38,316 nucleotides of DNA from Fidelibacterota bacterium (GCA_014239355.1 JAAZYZ010000099.1:1-38316); one strand, 5' to 3'; counted from the first letter of the stretch, positions 25,733 to 34,947 are shown. Notes: generated by a model from the sequence alone, not told the origin. A program made the numbers and translations.

Positions 25733-26926
25733 ATGATAGTTGATGCAAATAAAATAAAAAAATCAGTTGGTATTATAGGTGAATCTATTCAAATAGAGGA
25801 GATGTGTACATTGATTGGGCAAGTTGCTAACACTGATATTTCAGTTTTAGTTACTGGAGAATCTGGGTCTGGAAAAGAAATGGTAGCAAAAGCTTTACAC
25901 AAAAATAGTAAAAGAAAGTTTGAATCTATAATAACAGTTAATTGTGCTGCTATTCCATCTGGTATTATTGAAAGTGAATTGTTTGGACATAAAAAAGGTT
26001 CTTTTACAGGGGCTCATGAGAATCATAAAGGATATTTTGAAGCTGCAAATAAAGGAACAATATTTCTAGATGAGATTGGTGAATTATCATTAGAAACTCA
26101 AGCTAAATTATTAAGAGTAATTGAGCAAGGTGAATTTATGAGAGTTGGTGAAACAAAAACTCAAAAAACTGATGTAAGAATTATTGCTGCTACTAATAGA
26201 AATTTAAATACAGAAGTTAAGGATAAAAAATTTAGACAAGATTTATATTTTAGGCTAAAGACGGTATCTATTGAGGCGGTTCCACTAAAGCAACATATTA
26301 GTGACTTATTTTTGTATATTGAAAGGTTTGGTTTATTATTTACAGCTAAGAATGATATTCCGTTTAAAGGTTTTTCTCAGGAATCTATAAATCTAATGAA
26401 AAAGTATGATTGGCCTGGTAATGTTAGGGAGCTTAAAAATACTATTGAAAGTTTACTTGCTATAAATAAGGGTGAAAGAATACAAGAAGATATGGTTAGA
26501 AAGTATTTAAAATTAGATTCTCAAGAAAATTCATTTAATGGGTCTCTGCCAGTTCCTGTCAATAAAGATTCTGATACAATTGAAAGAGAATTAATATTAA
26601 AACAATTATTATTTTTAAGACAAGATGTTAATGAATTAAAGCAGTTATTTGCTACAAAAACTGGCGATGGGGTTGTTCAGCCTACAAATAGCTCTTTATT
26701 TGTGCTCCCAGAGAAAAATAAAGATAATCCCCAACCTTTAGATGACGGTTTATTTAAGGGAATAAAAGATGATGTTATTGGTGAAATTACTATGAATGAG
26801 TTAGAAAAAGAGATTATAGAAAGAACATTAAAAAATTTCAAGGGTAATAGAAGAAAAACTGCTAAAATATTAGATATATCTGAAAGAACTTTATATAGGA
26901 AATTAAAAGAATATGAGATTAGTTAA
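25733..26926 (+). CDS. Sigma-54-dependent transcriptional activator without a receiver domain
   Basis: The 397-aa protein begins almost directly with the AAA+ domain: Walker A GESGSGKE (42-49), the sigma-54 contact loop GSFTGA (89-94, a variant of GAFTGA), Walker B IFLDEIGEL and the arginine-finger region FRQDLYFRL. A Fis-type HTH closes the C-terminus (NRRKTAKILDISERTLYRKL). There is no N-terminal receiver, PAS or GAF domain, as in PspF, so control must come from a partner, from its level, or from the linker between AAA+ and HTH. It is followed by an LptE-like gene overlapping by 14 bases; this pairing recurs in Bacteroidetes-related genomes. Confidence 0.93.
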   Translation: MIVDANKIKKSVGIIGESIQIEEMCTLIGQVANTDISVLVTGESGSGKEMVAKALHKNSKRKFESIITVNCAAIPSGIIESELFGHKKGSFTGAHENHKGYFEAANKGTIFLDEIGELSLETQAKLLRVIEQGEFMRVGETKTQKTDVRIIAATNRNLNTEVKDKKFRQDLYFRLKTVSIEAVPLKQHISDLFLYIERFGLLFTAKNDIPFKGFSQESINLMKKYDWPGNVRELKNTIESLLAINKGERIQEDMVRKYLKLDSQENSFNGSLPVPVNKDSDTIERELILKQLLFLRQDVNELKQLFATKTGDGVVQPTNSSLFVLPEKNKDNPQPLDDGLFKGIKDDVIGEITMNELEKEIIERTLKNFKGNRRKTAKILDISERTLYRKLKEYEIS

Positions 26927-27482
26927 GTATTTTATTTTATCCATACTATTTTTAATGATAAATTCTTGTGCTTTTTATTCTTTAAAAGGAACAATTCCTG
27001 CTCACATTAAAAATATTTATATTGCTCCTATAATTAATAAGAGTACAGATCAAGAAGTTGTAGATTTTCTAGATATTGAATTAAATCAATTAATCATTGA
27101 TCAAAATATATTAGAAATTGTTAATTATGATGAATCTGATAGTAAGCTAAATATTACAATACTTGAAGTTTTAGATTTACCTTACACACTTAGTCAAGGA
27201 GATCAATTTGAGAGAGTAGATGAGTGGAAGTTTTTGATTAAAGCAAATGTTGTATGGTCTGATTTTAAAAAAGGTGAAATATTGTTTAATATTAACATAA
27301 GTGAATGGGGTATTTATGGTGATTCTATAGATATTTCTAATGATGGTATAGATAATGATGGAGATGGTCTTATTGATTCTAGTGATAGTGATGAAATAGG
27401 AGCACCAAGAGATACTGCAAAATTAATTGCAATTAATAAAATAGCAGATAAAATTTCAACAAAAATAATTTCTACGTGGTAA
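26913..27482 (+). CDS. lptE: LptE-like outer-membrane lipoprotein with a calcium-loop-like insert
   Basis: LptE plugs LptD in the outer membrane and is needed for LPS export. The 189-aa protein has a lipoprotein signal ending in INSC (Cys19), then the FYSLKG start and IPAHIKNIYIAPI strand typical of the FCB LptE family. A C-terminal helix (DTAKLIAINKIADKIS) follows. Between the last strand and that helix lies an Asp-rich segment (about residues 143-161, DGIDNDGDGLID) resembling thrombospondin-3 or EF-hand-type calcium loops, which I would not expect in LptE. The assignment rests on lipobox, fold-like pattern and position after the sigma-54 gene; no lptD is in the window. Confidence 0.75.
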   Translation: MRLVKYFILSILFLMINSCAFYSLKGTIPAHIKNIYIAPIINKSTDQEVVDFLDIELNQLIIDQNILEIVNYDESDSKLNITILEVLDLPYTLSQGDQFERVDEWKFLIKANVVWSDFKKGEILFNINISEWGIYGDSIDISNDGIDNDGDGLIDSSDSDEIGAPRDTAKLIAINKIADKISTKIISTW

Positions 27483-27496
27483 AATTAAGGAATACT

Positions 27497-28789
27497 ATGG
27501 ATAAGATTAGAGTAAATAAAATTGAAAATTATATAGATAAAAATGTTAAAATTGATGGATGGGTTTATAATTCAAGAAGAAGTGGAAAAATAGGTTTTTT
27601 AACACTTCGTGATGGTTTTGGGTTAGTTCAATGTATTGTAGTAAAAAATGAAATAGGTGAAGATCTATTTGAAAATTTCAAACGATTGACACAAGAGTCT
27701 TCTCTTTCGATTATAGGTAAAGTTGTTAAAAATGACAGAGCTATTGGTGGTTATGAAATTCTTGTTGAAAATTTCCATATACATCATTTAAGTCAAGATT
27801 ACCCAATTACTCCAAAAGAGCATGGTACAGAATTTTTAATGTCAAATAGACATTTGTGGCTTAGATCAAAAAGACAGCACGCGATATTAAAAATCCGACA
27901 TCAAATTATTAAAAGTATTCGAGACTTCTTTGATACAAATGACTTCACATTGGTTGATACTCCAATTTTTACTCCAAGTGCAGCAGAAGGAACATCTACA
28001 TTATTTAAAACAGAATATTTTGGAAAAGATGCATTTTTAGCTCAAACAGGGCAACTTTATGGTGAAGCTTCAGCTATGTCATTTGGAAGGCATTATAACT
28101 TTGGCCCTTGTTTTAGAGCTGAAAAAAGCAAAACTAGAAGACATTTAACTGAATTCTGGATGGTTGAACCTGAAATAGCTTACTGTGAGATTGAAGAAGA
28201 TATGCAGTGGGCTGAAAACTTATTAGTCTATATAATGAATCAAGTTTTAGATAATAGATTAGATGAATTGAATATTTTAGAAAGAGATATAGATATTCTT
28301 AAAAAAATTAAAGGACCGTTTCCAAGGGTTAGTTATACTGAATGTATTGATATGCTTCAAAAAAATGGTTTCAAAATTCAGTGGGGAGATGATTTTGGCT
28401 CTCCAGAAGAGACTCATATTGCTAATCAATATGATTGTCCAGTAATTGTGCATCGCTTTCCTTCTGATATTAAAGCTTTTTATATGAAAAGAGATCCTGA
28501 GAATGAAAAAGTGGTTTTAGGTATGGATATTTTAGCTCCTGAGGGATATGGTGAGATTGTAGGTGGTTCTGAAAGAGAGACAGATATTGATATTTTAATT
28601 GAAAGAATTAAAGAAGAAAAATTAAATCAATCCGATTATGATTGGTTTTTAGATTTAAGAAAATACGGTTCTGTTCCTCATTCTGGATTTGGTATGGGAC
28701 TTGAGAGGGTAGTTGCTTGGATTTGTGGATTATCACATATAAGAGAAACTATTCCATTTGCAAGAACTATGACACGATTAAATCCTTAG
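27497..28789 (+). CDS. asnS: Asparaginyl-tRNA synthetase
   Basis: AsnRS charges tRNA-Asn. The 430-aa class II synthetase has an N-terminal OB-fold anticodon domain (KIDGWVYNSRRSGKIGF), the motif 1 region (TPIFTPSAAEGTSTLF), motif 2 (FRAEKSKTRRHL) and motif 3 (GMGLERVVAW). The AAEGTSTLF and PFPRVSY segments separate it from AspRS. The start is ATG 27497, supported by AAGGA 5 bases upstream; a longer GTG frame would overlap lptE. The presence of AsnRS means Asn-tRNA need not be made by transamidation. Confidence 0.95.
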   Translation: MDKIRVNKIENYIDKNVKIDGWVYNSRRSGKIGFLTLRDGFGLVQCIVVKNEIGEDLFENFKRLTQESSLSIIGKVVKNDRAIGGYEILVENFHIHHLSQDYPITPKEHGTEFLMSNRHLWLRSKRQHAILKIRHQIIKSIRDFFDTNDFTLVDTPIFTPSAAEGTSTLFKTEYFGKDAFLAQTGQLYGEASAMSFGRHYNFGPCFRAEKSKTRRHLTEFWMVEPEIAYCEIEEDMQWAENLLVYIMNQVLDNRLDELNILERDIDILKKIKGPFPRVSYTECIDMLQKNGFKIQWGDDFGSPEETHIANQYDCPVIVHRFPSDIKAFYMKRDPENEKVVLGMDILAPEGYGEIVGGSERETDIDILIERIKEEKLNQSDYDWFLDLRKYGSVPHSGFGMGLERVVAWICGLSHIRETIPFARTMTRLNP

Positions 28790-28798
28790 AAAGGAATA

Positions 28799-29554
28799 AT
28801 GAGTTTAGAACAAAAAATTTCTAACTGGTTATCAGATTATCTAACAGATAATAATTTAGATAGTTTTGTTATAGGTATTTCTGGTGGAATAGATTCAGCG
28901 GTTACATCCACTCTTTGTGCGATAACCGGTCACAAAACCTATCTGGCTGTAATGCCGATTCATCAGAAAGAGGATGAAACAGATAGAGGATTGGAACACT
29001 GTAAGTGGCTGAGACAAAAATATTCAAATGTGGAGCATATCAAAGTTGATTTAACCTCTACCTTTAATCACTTTAAATCTGTGTTTCCAACTAGTTTTGA
29101 TGATAAACTAGCTCTTGCAAACAGCAGAGCAAGAATAAGGATGTCATCCCTTTATTTAATCGCGGGCAATAACAATGGTATTGTTGTGGGGACAGGCAAT
29201 AAAATAGAGGATTTTGGAGTTGGTTTTTTCACTAAGTATGGCGATGGTGGGGTAGATATCAGCCCAATAGCAGATTTAATGAAATCAGAGGTTTATAAAC
29301 TTGGCCAAATTTTAGGAGTAGTTGATTCGATTATGAAAGCAAAACCCACTGATGGTTTGTGGGATGATGAAAGAACAGATGAGGATCAGCTAGGTGTATC
29401 TTACGATCAATTAGAGTGGGCTATGAATTTTAAGGGCAATCAGTCCACTTTGACTAAGAATCAAAAAAATGTATTATTAACATATAAGAAGCATAGGAGT
29501 AAAAACCTTCATAAAATGAAGGATATTCCAGTATTTAAGAATGACTCAGAGTAA
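28799..29554 (+). CDS. nadE: Ammonia-dependent NAD+ synthetase
   Basis: NadE amidates deamido-NAD with ammonia and ATP. The 251-aa protein has the PP-loop SGGIDS (28-33), the GTGNKIEDFGVGFFTKYGDG block, DISPIADLMKSEVY and a PTDGLW.DERTDEDQ segment. It lacks the nitrilase-type glutaminase domain, so it needs free ammonia or a separate glutaminase. The motif wording looks Bacteroidetes-like, consistent with an FCB host. It overlaps polA by 14 bases. Confidence 0.95.
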   Translation: MSLEQKISNWLSDYLTDNNLDSFVIGISGGIDSAVTSTLCAITGHKTYLAVMPIHQKEDETDRGLEHCKWLRQKYSNVEHIKVDLTSTFNHFKSVFPTSFDDKLALANSRARIRMSSLYLIAGNNNGIVVGTGNKIEDFGVGFFTKYGDGGVDISPIADLMKSEVYKLGQILGVVDSIMKAKPTDGLWDDERTDEDQLGVSYDQLEWAMNFKGNQSTLTKNQKNVLLTYKKHRSKNLHKMKDIPVFKNDSE

Positions 29555-32267
29555 AGAAAGATTATTTATCATTGATGGAATGGCTCAAATTTACAGAGCG
29601 CATTTTGCGATGATTAATAATCCTCTTACCACCAAGGATGGTCGTCATACATCTGTTATTTATGGGTTCTTAAATATGCTTTTTAAAATTATACGAGATG
29701 AAAGTCCTGATTATTTAGTAATAGCAATGGATTCCAAGGCAAAAACTTTCAGGCATGAGTTATTTGATGATTATAAAGCTAATAGACCAAAGATGCCAGA
29801 TGAAATTGCTTATCAAATCCCAATCCTAAAGGAAATTGTTGCTCACTTAGGTGTTGAATTAATTGAGCGTCCTGGTTATGAGGCCGATGATATTATGGGC
29901 TCTTTATCAAAGGTTGCGGAGTCTAATGATGTCCAAACCTATATTGTCTCAGGTGATAAAGATATGCTTCAAATGGTTAATGATAATATTATTGTCTATG
30001 CCCCTGGAAATAGATTTAAACCAACCACCAAATTTAAAGAAGAAGAAGTAAAAAATAAGATGGGAGTTTACCCTGATAGGATTATAGACCTCCTAAGCTT
30101 AACAGGAGACTCTTCTGATAACATTCCTGGCGTAAGAGGGGTTGGACCTAAAACAGCCGTAAAATTAATAGAGCAATTCGATTCATTAGATAAGCTTATG
30201 GATAATATTGATGAGATAAAAAATGATCGAATTAAAAATTTAATCAAAGAAAATGTTGATTCACTTAGTTTAAGTAAGAAATTGGTAACTATTAAGGCTG
30301 ATATGGATATTGCATTCTGTAAAGAAGCTTTTGAATTTAAAAATATTAAGGATAAAGATAACGTAATTAAAATGGTTAATGATTTTGAGCTATCCTCAAT
30401 TATTTCTAGTTTGGAAAAACTTGAATTTATTAAGGTAAAGAATGAACCTAAGATTGTAAAGGAAAAAGAATATAATTTAATATTAAATGATAAACAGTTG
30501 GATAAAGCTATTAACTTAGTTTTAAAGGCTGACCTAGTTTCATTTGATTTAGAGACTACTGGTGTTAATCCTATGACCGCTGAAATTGTTGGTATTTCAA
30601 TTTCTACTACACCTGACAAAGGATTCTATATTCCAATTTTATTTCCGAACACTTTAGATACTGAGATTGTCCCTCAGATTACTTACAGCAATATCTATGA
30701 CAAACTAAAACCAATTTTTAATTGTTCTAAAACGCTTTATCTGGGACAAAATATTAAGTATGATATGTTAATTTTAAGAAGGTATGGTATTGAGGTAGAG
30801 GGAAATTTATTTGATACAATGATAGCAGCTCATTTACTGAACCCTGATCGTCGTTCATATAAAATGGATTTTTTATCAATAGATTACCTTGATTATGAAA
30901 TGATACCCATTGAGGATTTGATAGGTCCAAAAGGTAAAAATCAAAAATTAATGTCAGATGTGCAATTAAAAGATATATCATATTATGCCTGTGAGGATAC
31001 TGATATTGCTTTACAATTACATGATTTATTTTCAAAAGAATTAATAAAACATAAGCTTGATAAAATATTTTATGATATTGAGATACCTACTATGAAAGTT
31101 TTGATCGACATGGAGTCTGAGGGAATCAATATTGATCTAAGTTTGTTTCAAAAATTATCGGATAAGATAGGTAAAAACATAGAATCGGTATCTAAGAATA
31201 TCTTTTCTTATACCAATACAAAATTTAATATTAATTCCCCAAAACAGTTGTCTGAGATTCTCTTTGGTCAATTAGGATTAAAACCAGTAAAGAAAAGAAG
31301 TACTTCAGTGGATGTTTTAGAGGAATTAAAAAAGCAGCATCCTATTGCAGAAGAATTATTAAACTACCGTCATTTTAGTAAATTAAAAAATACTTATCTT
31401 GATGCTATTCCAACCCATATTAATAGTAGGACTTCTAGAGTTCATACTTCTTTTAATCAAACCATAGCATCAACAGGAAGATTGTCAAGTACAAAACCTA
31501 ATCTTCAAAATATACCAATCAGAACTGAAGTATCTAGAGAGATTAGAAAAGGTTTTATTTCTAGCAATCCTGATTCATATATTTTTGCGGCTGATTATTC
31601 ACAGGTAGAATTAAGAATAATGGCTCATTTTTCAAAAGAAGAAGAATTAATAAATTGTTTTAAAAATGATATTGATGTACATACCAGAACAGCTGCAAAT
31701 GTTTTTAAAGTTGCACCAGAGGATATTAATTTCAATCAAAGGAGAATAGCTAAAGTTGTTAATTTTAGTATTATGTATGGTGCTGGCCCTTTTAGACTTT
31801 CACAAGAATTAGATATTTCTATGAAAGAGGCTAAAGAAATCATTGAAACATATTTTAATACATATCCTGGCATTAAAACTTTCATGGACAGTACTCTTTC
31901 AAAAGCTAGAGAAATGGGTTACGTTGAAACACTTTTAGGTCGACGAAGGTATGCAGATGGTTTAACCTCATCAAATGTAAATATTATTAAAGCTGAAGAA
32001 AGAGCTTGCATTAATATGCCTATTCAGGGTACTGCAGCAGAATTAATTAAGATTGCGATGATAAATATCAATAATAGAATTAAAGAATCTAACTTAAATT
32101 CTAAAATGATTTTGCAAATTCATGATGAATTATTATTTAATGTACCAAAAAATGAAATTGATTTATTATCTTCTTTAGTTAAAGAAGAAATGGAGAATGC
32201 AATTCAATTAGATGTTCCTTTAAAAGTTGATTGTGATTATGGTCAAAATTGGTTTGAGGCTCATTAA
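29541..32267 (+). CDS. polA: DNA polymerase I with active proofreading domain
   Basis: Pol I processes Okazaki fragments and fills repair gaps. The 908-aa protein has the 5'-3' nuclease (about 1-290: FIIDGMAQIYRAHF, DYKANRP, YEADDIMG), the 3'-5' exonuclease and the family A polymerase. Proofreading residues appear intact (D336 and E338 in FDLETTG, a later ACEDTDIA). Polymerase motifs: ADYSQVELR with D685, RRIAKVVNFSIMYG, and HDE at 861-863. Motif B has Ser where NFG is usual; the Phe that influences sugar selection is kept. The start ATG lies inside the nadE end, and the ABC gene follows with no gap. Confidence 0.96.
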   Translation: MTQSKERLFIIDGMAQIYRAHFAMINNPLTTKDGRHTSVIYGFLNMLFKIIRDESPDYLVIAMDSKAKTFRHELFDDYKANRPKMPDEIAYQIPILKEIVAHLGVELIERPGYEADDIMGSLSKVAESNDVQTYIVSGDKDMLQMVNDNIIVYAPGNRFKPTTKFKEEEVKNKMGVYPDRIIDLLSLTGDSSDNIPGVRGVGPKTAVKLIEQFDSLDKLMDNIDEIKNDRIKNLIKENVDSLSLSKKLVTIKADMDIAFCKEAFEFKNIKDKDNVIKMVNDFELSSIISSLEKLEFIKVKNEPKIVKEKEYNLILNDKQLDKAINLVLKADLVSFDLETTGVNPMTAEIVGISISTTPDKGFYIPILFPNTLDTEIVPQITYSNIYDKLKPIFNCSKTLYLGQNIKYDMLILRRYGIEVEGNLFDTMIAAHLLNPDRRSYKMDFLSIDYLDYEMIPIEDLIGPKGKNQKLMSDVQLKDISYYACEDTDIALQLHDLFSKELIKHKLDKIFYDIEIPTMKVLIDMESEGINIDLSLFQKLSDKIGKNIESVSKNIFSYTNTKFNINSPKQLSEILFGQLGLKPVKKRSTSVDVLEELKKQHPIAEELLNYRHFSKLKNTYLDAIPTHINSRTSRVHTSFNQTIASTGRLSSTKPNLQNIPIRTEVSREIRKGFISSNPDSYIFAADYSQVELRIMAHFSKEEELINCFKNDIDVHTRTAANVFKVAPEDINFNQRRIAKVVNFSIMYGAGPFRLSQELDISMKEAKEIIETYFNTYPGIKTFMDSTLSKAREMGYVETLLGRRRYADGLTSSNVNIIKAEERACINMPIQGTAAELIKIAMININNRIKESNLNSKMILQIHDELLFNVPKNEIDLLSSLVKEEMENAIQLDVPLKVDCDYGQNWFEAH

Positions 32268-33185
32268 ATGGCAGCTTTTTTATCATTCAATAAAATTGGA
32301 AAAAAAGTTAATAATTTAAATTTATTAGCAGATCTTTCATTTGGAGTTCAAAAAGGAGAATTATTATTTATTTTAGGTAAAACTAATTCAGGTAAATCAA
32401 CTTTGTTTAAAATACTGATGGGTTTTGTTGAAAAAGATCGAGGTCAAATTTTTCTAGATGGAATGGATTTTGATATTAGAAAAGATGAAATATTACCTAA
32501 TATTGGATATGTTCCTCAAAAAGATATTTTTGATATAAATTTAAATATTGAAGAAAATTTATTTTTCTATGCAGAGTTGTATGGTTTAAATAAAGTTAAA
32601 ATCAAGGAAAAGATATTATATTGGGCAAATCGTTTAAATTTCAAACAGAATCTTCAAGATTCAATTGAATCAATATCTTCTTCAACCTTAAAGAAAATTG
32701 CATTTGCAAGATCTTTAATTCATGATCCAGATATTTTATTAATTGATGATTTCACATCATGTATGGATTATTATGATAAAAATATAGTTTTTGAGATTAT
32801 TCAAGAGATAAGAATAAATAAAAGTATATTAATTATTACTCAGGATTTTAACCTTGCTGATATTTATTCGGACCGTATTATTCTAATTAATAATGGTAGT
32901 ATTGCATTTAATGGCTCAATACATAATCTTGAACAAGAAATTAATGATATGTATAAATATCGGTTTACATTTAAAAGAATAGTTCCAAATCAACTTTTAA
33001 AAGATCTTAGAGATAATAAAAATATAACTAAGGTTCTTTCAAAGGATAATCATCTTCAAATTATGATTAAAGATAAAAATACTTTTTTTGATGTTTTTAA
33101 AATGGCCATTAATTATGAATTAATAGATTTTAAAATGAGTGATTCAAAATTAACTGAATTATTTGAGAGAATAACAGATTTATGA
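32268..33185 (+). CDS. ABC transporter ATPase with degenerate catalytic motifs
   Basis: The 305-aa protein has an ABC ATPase domain (1-215) and an extra C-terminal region of about 90 aa like that in NatA/GldA-type exporters. Walker A GKTNSGKST (37-45) and Q-loop Gln84 are good. The signature LSGGQ reads ISSST (136-140), the catalytic Glu after Walker B is Asp161 (LLIDD), and the H-loop His is Gln192 (IITQD). All three matter for hydrolysis, so turnover may be slow or regulatory. It pairs with the next gene, a permease, by a 4-base overlap. The cargo is unknown; the downstream cell-wall genes may hint at an envelope substrate, which is inference. Confidence 0.85.
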   Translation: MAAFLSFNKIGKKVNNLNLLADLSFGVQKGELLFILGKTNSGKSTLFKILMGFVEKDRGQIFLDGMDFDIRKDEILPNIGYVPQKDIFDINLNIEENLFFYAELYGLNKVKIKEKILYWANRLNFKQNLQDSIESISSSTLKKIAFARSLIHDPDILLIDDFTSCMDYYDKNIVFEIIQEIRINKSILIITQDFNLADIYSDRIILINNGSIAFNGSIHNLEQEINDMYKYRFTFKRIVPNQLLKDLRDNKNITKVLSKDNHLQIMIKDKNTFFDVFKMAINYELIDFKMSDSKLTELFERITDL

Positions 33186-33967
33186 AAATTGTTTTACTAC
33201 TAATAAATAGAAATTTTTTAATCTTTAAGAAGAATATAGGGATGAATTTATTATTGTATTTCTTATTTCCATTATTTACATATTTATTTCTTGTTTCCCC
33301 ATTATCTAATTTATTTAATAGTATTATACCTAGTTCTGGAATTAGTTATACTTATCATTCTATTCCTGCTATTGTATTTATATGTGTATCTATCTTAGCT
33401 ATTTTAATTCCATTAATTACTATTAATCAAGATTCTAAAGATAATTTTTTGTCTTATATATTCACAACAAGAGCTAATAGTAACCATTACTTTCTATCTA
33501 TTATTATATATTCATTAATATGTTCATTTATTGAATTTATCATATCTTTATTTCTTGTTATTCAATTATCTAATTCTGGAGATAAATTAGGTCTAATTAT
33601 ATCGTGGAATCAAGTATTTGATCTTTTTATTGTTATATCTTTATCAATTTTATTTTTTTCAAATTTAGGTTTGTTTTTATCTAATTTTTTGAGAAAAATT
33701 GATCACATATTGATTAGTATGATATTTGTATTTTTAGTGATATCATTTGGAAGTGGTTCTTTGATACCAATTGATTATTATTCTGAATCATTCGCTGCTT
33801 TTATTAATAGCTATAATATTATATTTTTATTATTTGATATGTTTATTGCAACTTTTAATCCAAGTGATGATATGAATTTAAGTGTTTTTATTATATCTCT
33901 ATTCATTTCCATGGTCTTTTATTTCATTAATTTAATTATTTATAAAAAAATGGTGAAACATTACTAA
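33182..33967 (+). CDS. ABC-2-type transporter permease
   Basis: The 261-aa protein has about six hydrophobic segments with the ABC-2 layout: a first helix after residue 20, a large loop, then paired helices and a late SFGSGSLIPIDYY segment resembling the family's conserved end. It would form the membrane channel for the preceding ATPase, probably as a homodimer. Sequence alone does not reveal cargo or direction, though ABC-2 systems are usually exporters. It overlaps the ATPase by 4 bases and the kinase gene by 1 base (TAATG). Confidence 0.82.
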   Translation: MKIVLLLINRNFLIFKKNIGMNLLLYFLFPLFTYLFLVSPLSNLFNSIIPSSGISYTYHSIPAIVFICVSILAILIPLITINQDSKDNFLSYIFTTRANSNHYFLSIIIYSLICSFIEFIISLFLVIQLSNSGDKLGLIISWNQVFDLFIVISLSILFFSNLGLFLSNFLRKIDHILISMIFVFLVISFGSGSLIPIDYYSESFAAFINSYNIIFLLFDMFIATFNPSDDMNLSVFIISLFISMVFYFINLIIYKKMVKHY

Positions 33968-34947
33968 TGAAAATATATTTTGGTTTAGATGGAGGAGCTT
34001 CTTCTACAAGAGCAGTTATAATTGATTCAAATGGAAAAACATTAATTAACAAAAAGTTACACAAAGGTAGTAATTTAAAAGTGTATCGAGATTTAGCTCC
34101 TAGACGTATTAGCGAATTAATTTTAGAATTATGTAATTCAATTTCTATATCAATTGATGATATATCTGCTTTTGGATTTGGTTTGGCTGCAGTTTCTTAT
34201 GATCCAGGACGAGAATTATTATTTAAAGAATTAGATAGAATTAATATTGCAGATAGATCAATTCTTATAAATGATGCTGAAGCTGCATATAAAATATCCT
34301 GTCAAGATGATGTGGGAATTTTATTAACAGTTGGTACTGGCATTATTTGTATTGCTAAAAATTCAGATGGAGATTTTGTTAGAGTTGCTGGAAAAGGACA
34401 TGATAAATCTGATGTGGGAAGTGGTTATTGGATAGGTAAAGAGGTGTTATTGAAATTGTCTTTTAATGAGTCAATTATTGATCATGAACCTGATTTGTTA
34501 CAACTTAGAGATTTAGTATATGAAAAATTTGAATCAGATAATTTGAATCAGGCTTTAGAGTATGTTGCGCATCATGAAGATTCGTTAGCTTTAAAAGCAT
34601 CTATTGCAAAAGATGTGATTGAAATATCGGAAGAAAATGAAATTGCTTTATCAATTGTTCAAGAAGCAACTTTTAATGTTGCAGACTATATAATTGATTT
34701 AATTAGTATGTTAGATTATAAACAAAGTAAAAATATAGTTTTATTTGGTAATGGAAGTATTATTAATTCCTCAATATATAGAAAATCTTTAAATGATTCA
34801 TTGTCATTTTATTTTAAAAATATTAATTGGGTTTTTTCTGAAATTTCTGCTGCATATGGTTCAGCGATGATAGCAGCATTATCTAAAGATAAAATTTCAA
34901 TCAATATAAAAGATATAATTAAAGGAGATTATCTTGTTTCGTCCTGA
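33967..34947 (+). CDS. BadF/BadG-type sugar kinase, probable GlcNAc or MurNAc kinase
   Basis: The 326-aa ASKHA-fold protein has phosphate-1 loop GLDGGASSTRAV (7-18), phosphate-2 LTVGTGI, a GKGHDKSDVGSGYWIG block and an adenosine-type region FGNGSI. This group includes GlcNAc kinases and MurNAc/GlcNAc kinases (MurK) that act on cell-wall sugars. The next two genes, alanine racemase and a NagZ-type glucosaminidase, make phosphorylation of GlcNAc released from murein a reasonable role. The other BadF members activate benzoyl-CoA reductase, but no such genes are here. It overlaps alr by 14 bases. Confidence 0.8.
   Translation: MKIYFGLDGGASSTRAVIIDSNGKTLINKKLHKGSNLKVYRDLAPRRISELILELCNSISISIDDISAFGFGLAAVSYDPGRELLFKELDRINIADRSILINDAEAAYKISCQDDVGILLTVGTGIICIAKNSDGDFVRVAGKGHDKSDVGSGYWIGKEVLLKLSFNESIIDHEPDLLQLRDLVYEKFESDNLNQALEYVAHHEDSLALKASIAKDVIEISEENEIALSIVQEATFNVADYIIDLISMLDYKQSKNIVLFGNGSIINSSIYRKSLNDSLSFYFKNINWVFSEISAAYGSAMIAALSKDKISINIKDIIKGDYLVSS
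34921..34927 (+). promoter_or_regulatory. Ribosome binding site supporting a TTG start for alr
   Basis: AAAGGAG lies 6 bases before the TTG at 34934, inside the end of the kinase gene. It justifies the unusual start codon, since the MFRPEA start matches the usual Alr N-terminus and no ATG is nearby. Confidence 0.75.

Noticed and set aside
27476..27496. Upstream GTG start for asnS
   Set aside because: It overlaps lptE and lacks a ribosome site, whereas ATG 27497 has AAGGA at good spacing and gives the normal AsnRS N-terminus.
30068..30619. Open frame of 183 codons on the minus strand opposite polA
   Set aside because: It is Ser/Leu/Ile-rich, mirrors the polA reading frame and has no family features. 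Low G+C codon use produces such antisense frames.
31741..31784. PolA motif B has Ser where NFG is usual
   Set aside because: The catalytic Arg, Lys, Phe and Tyr are all kept, and neighbouring motifs are canonical; probably neutral.
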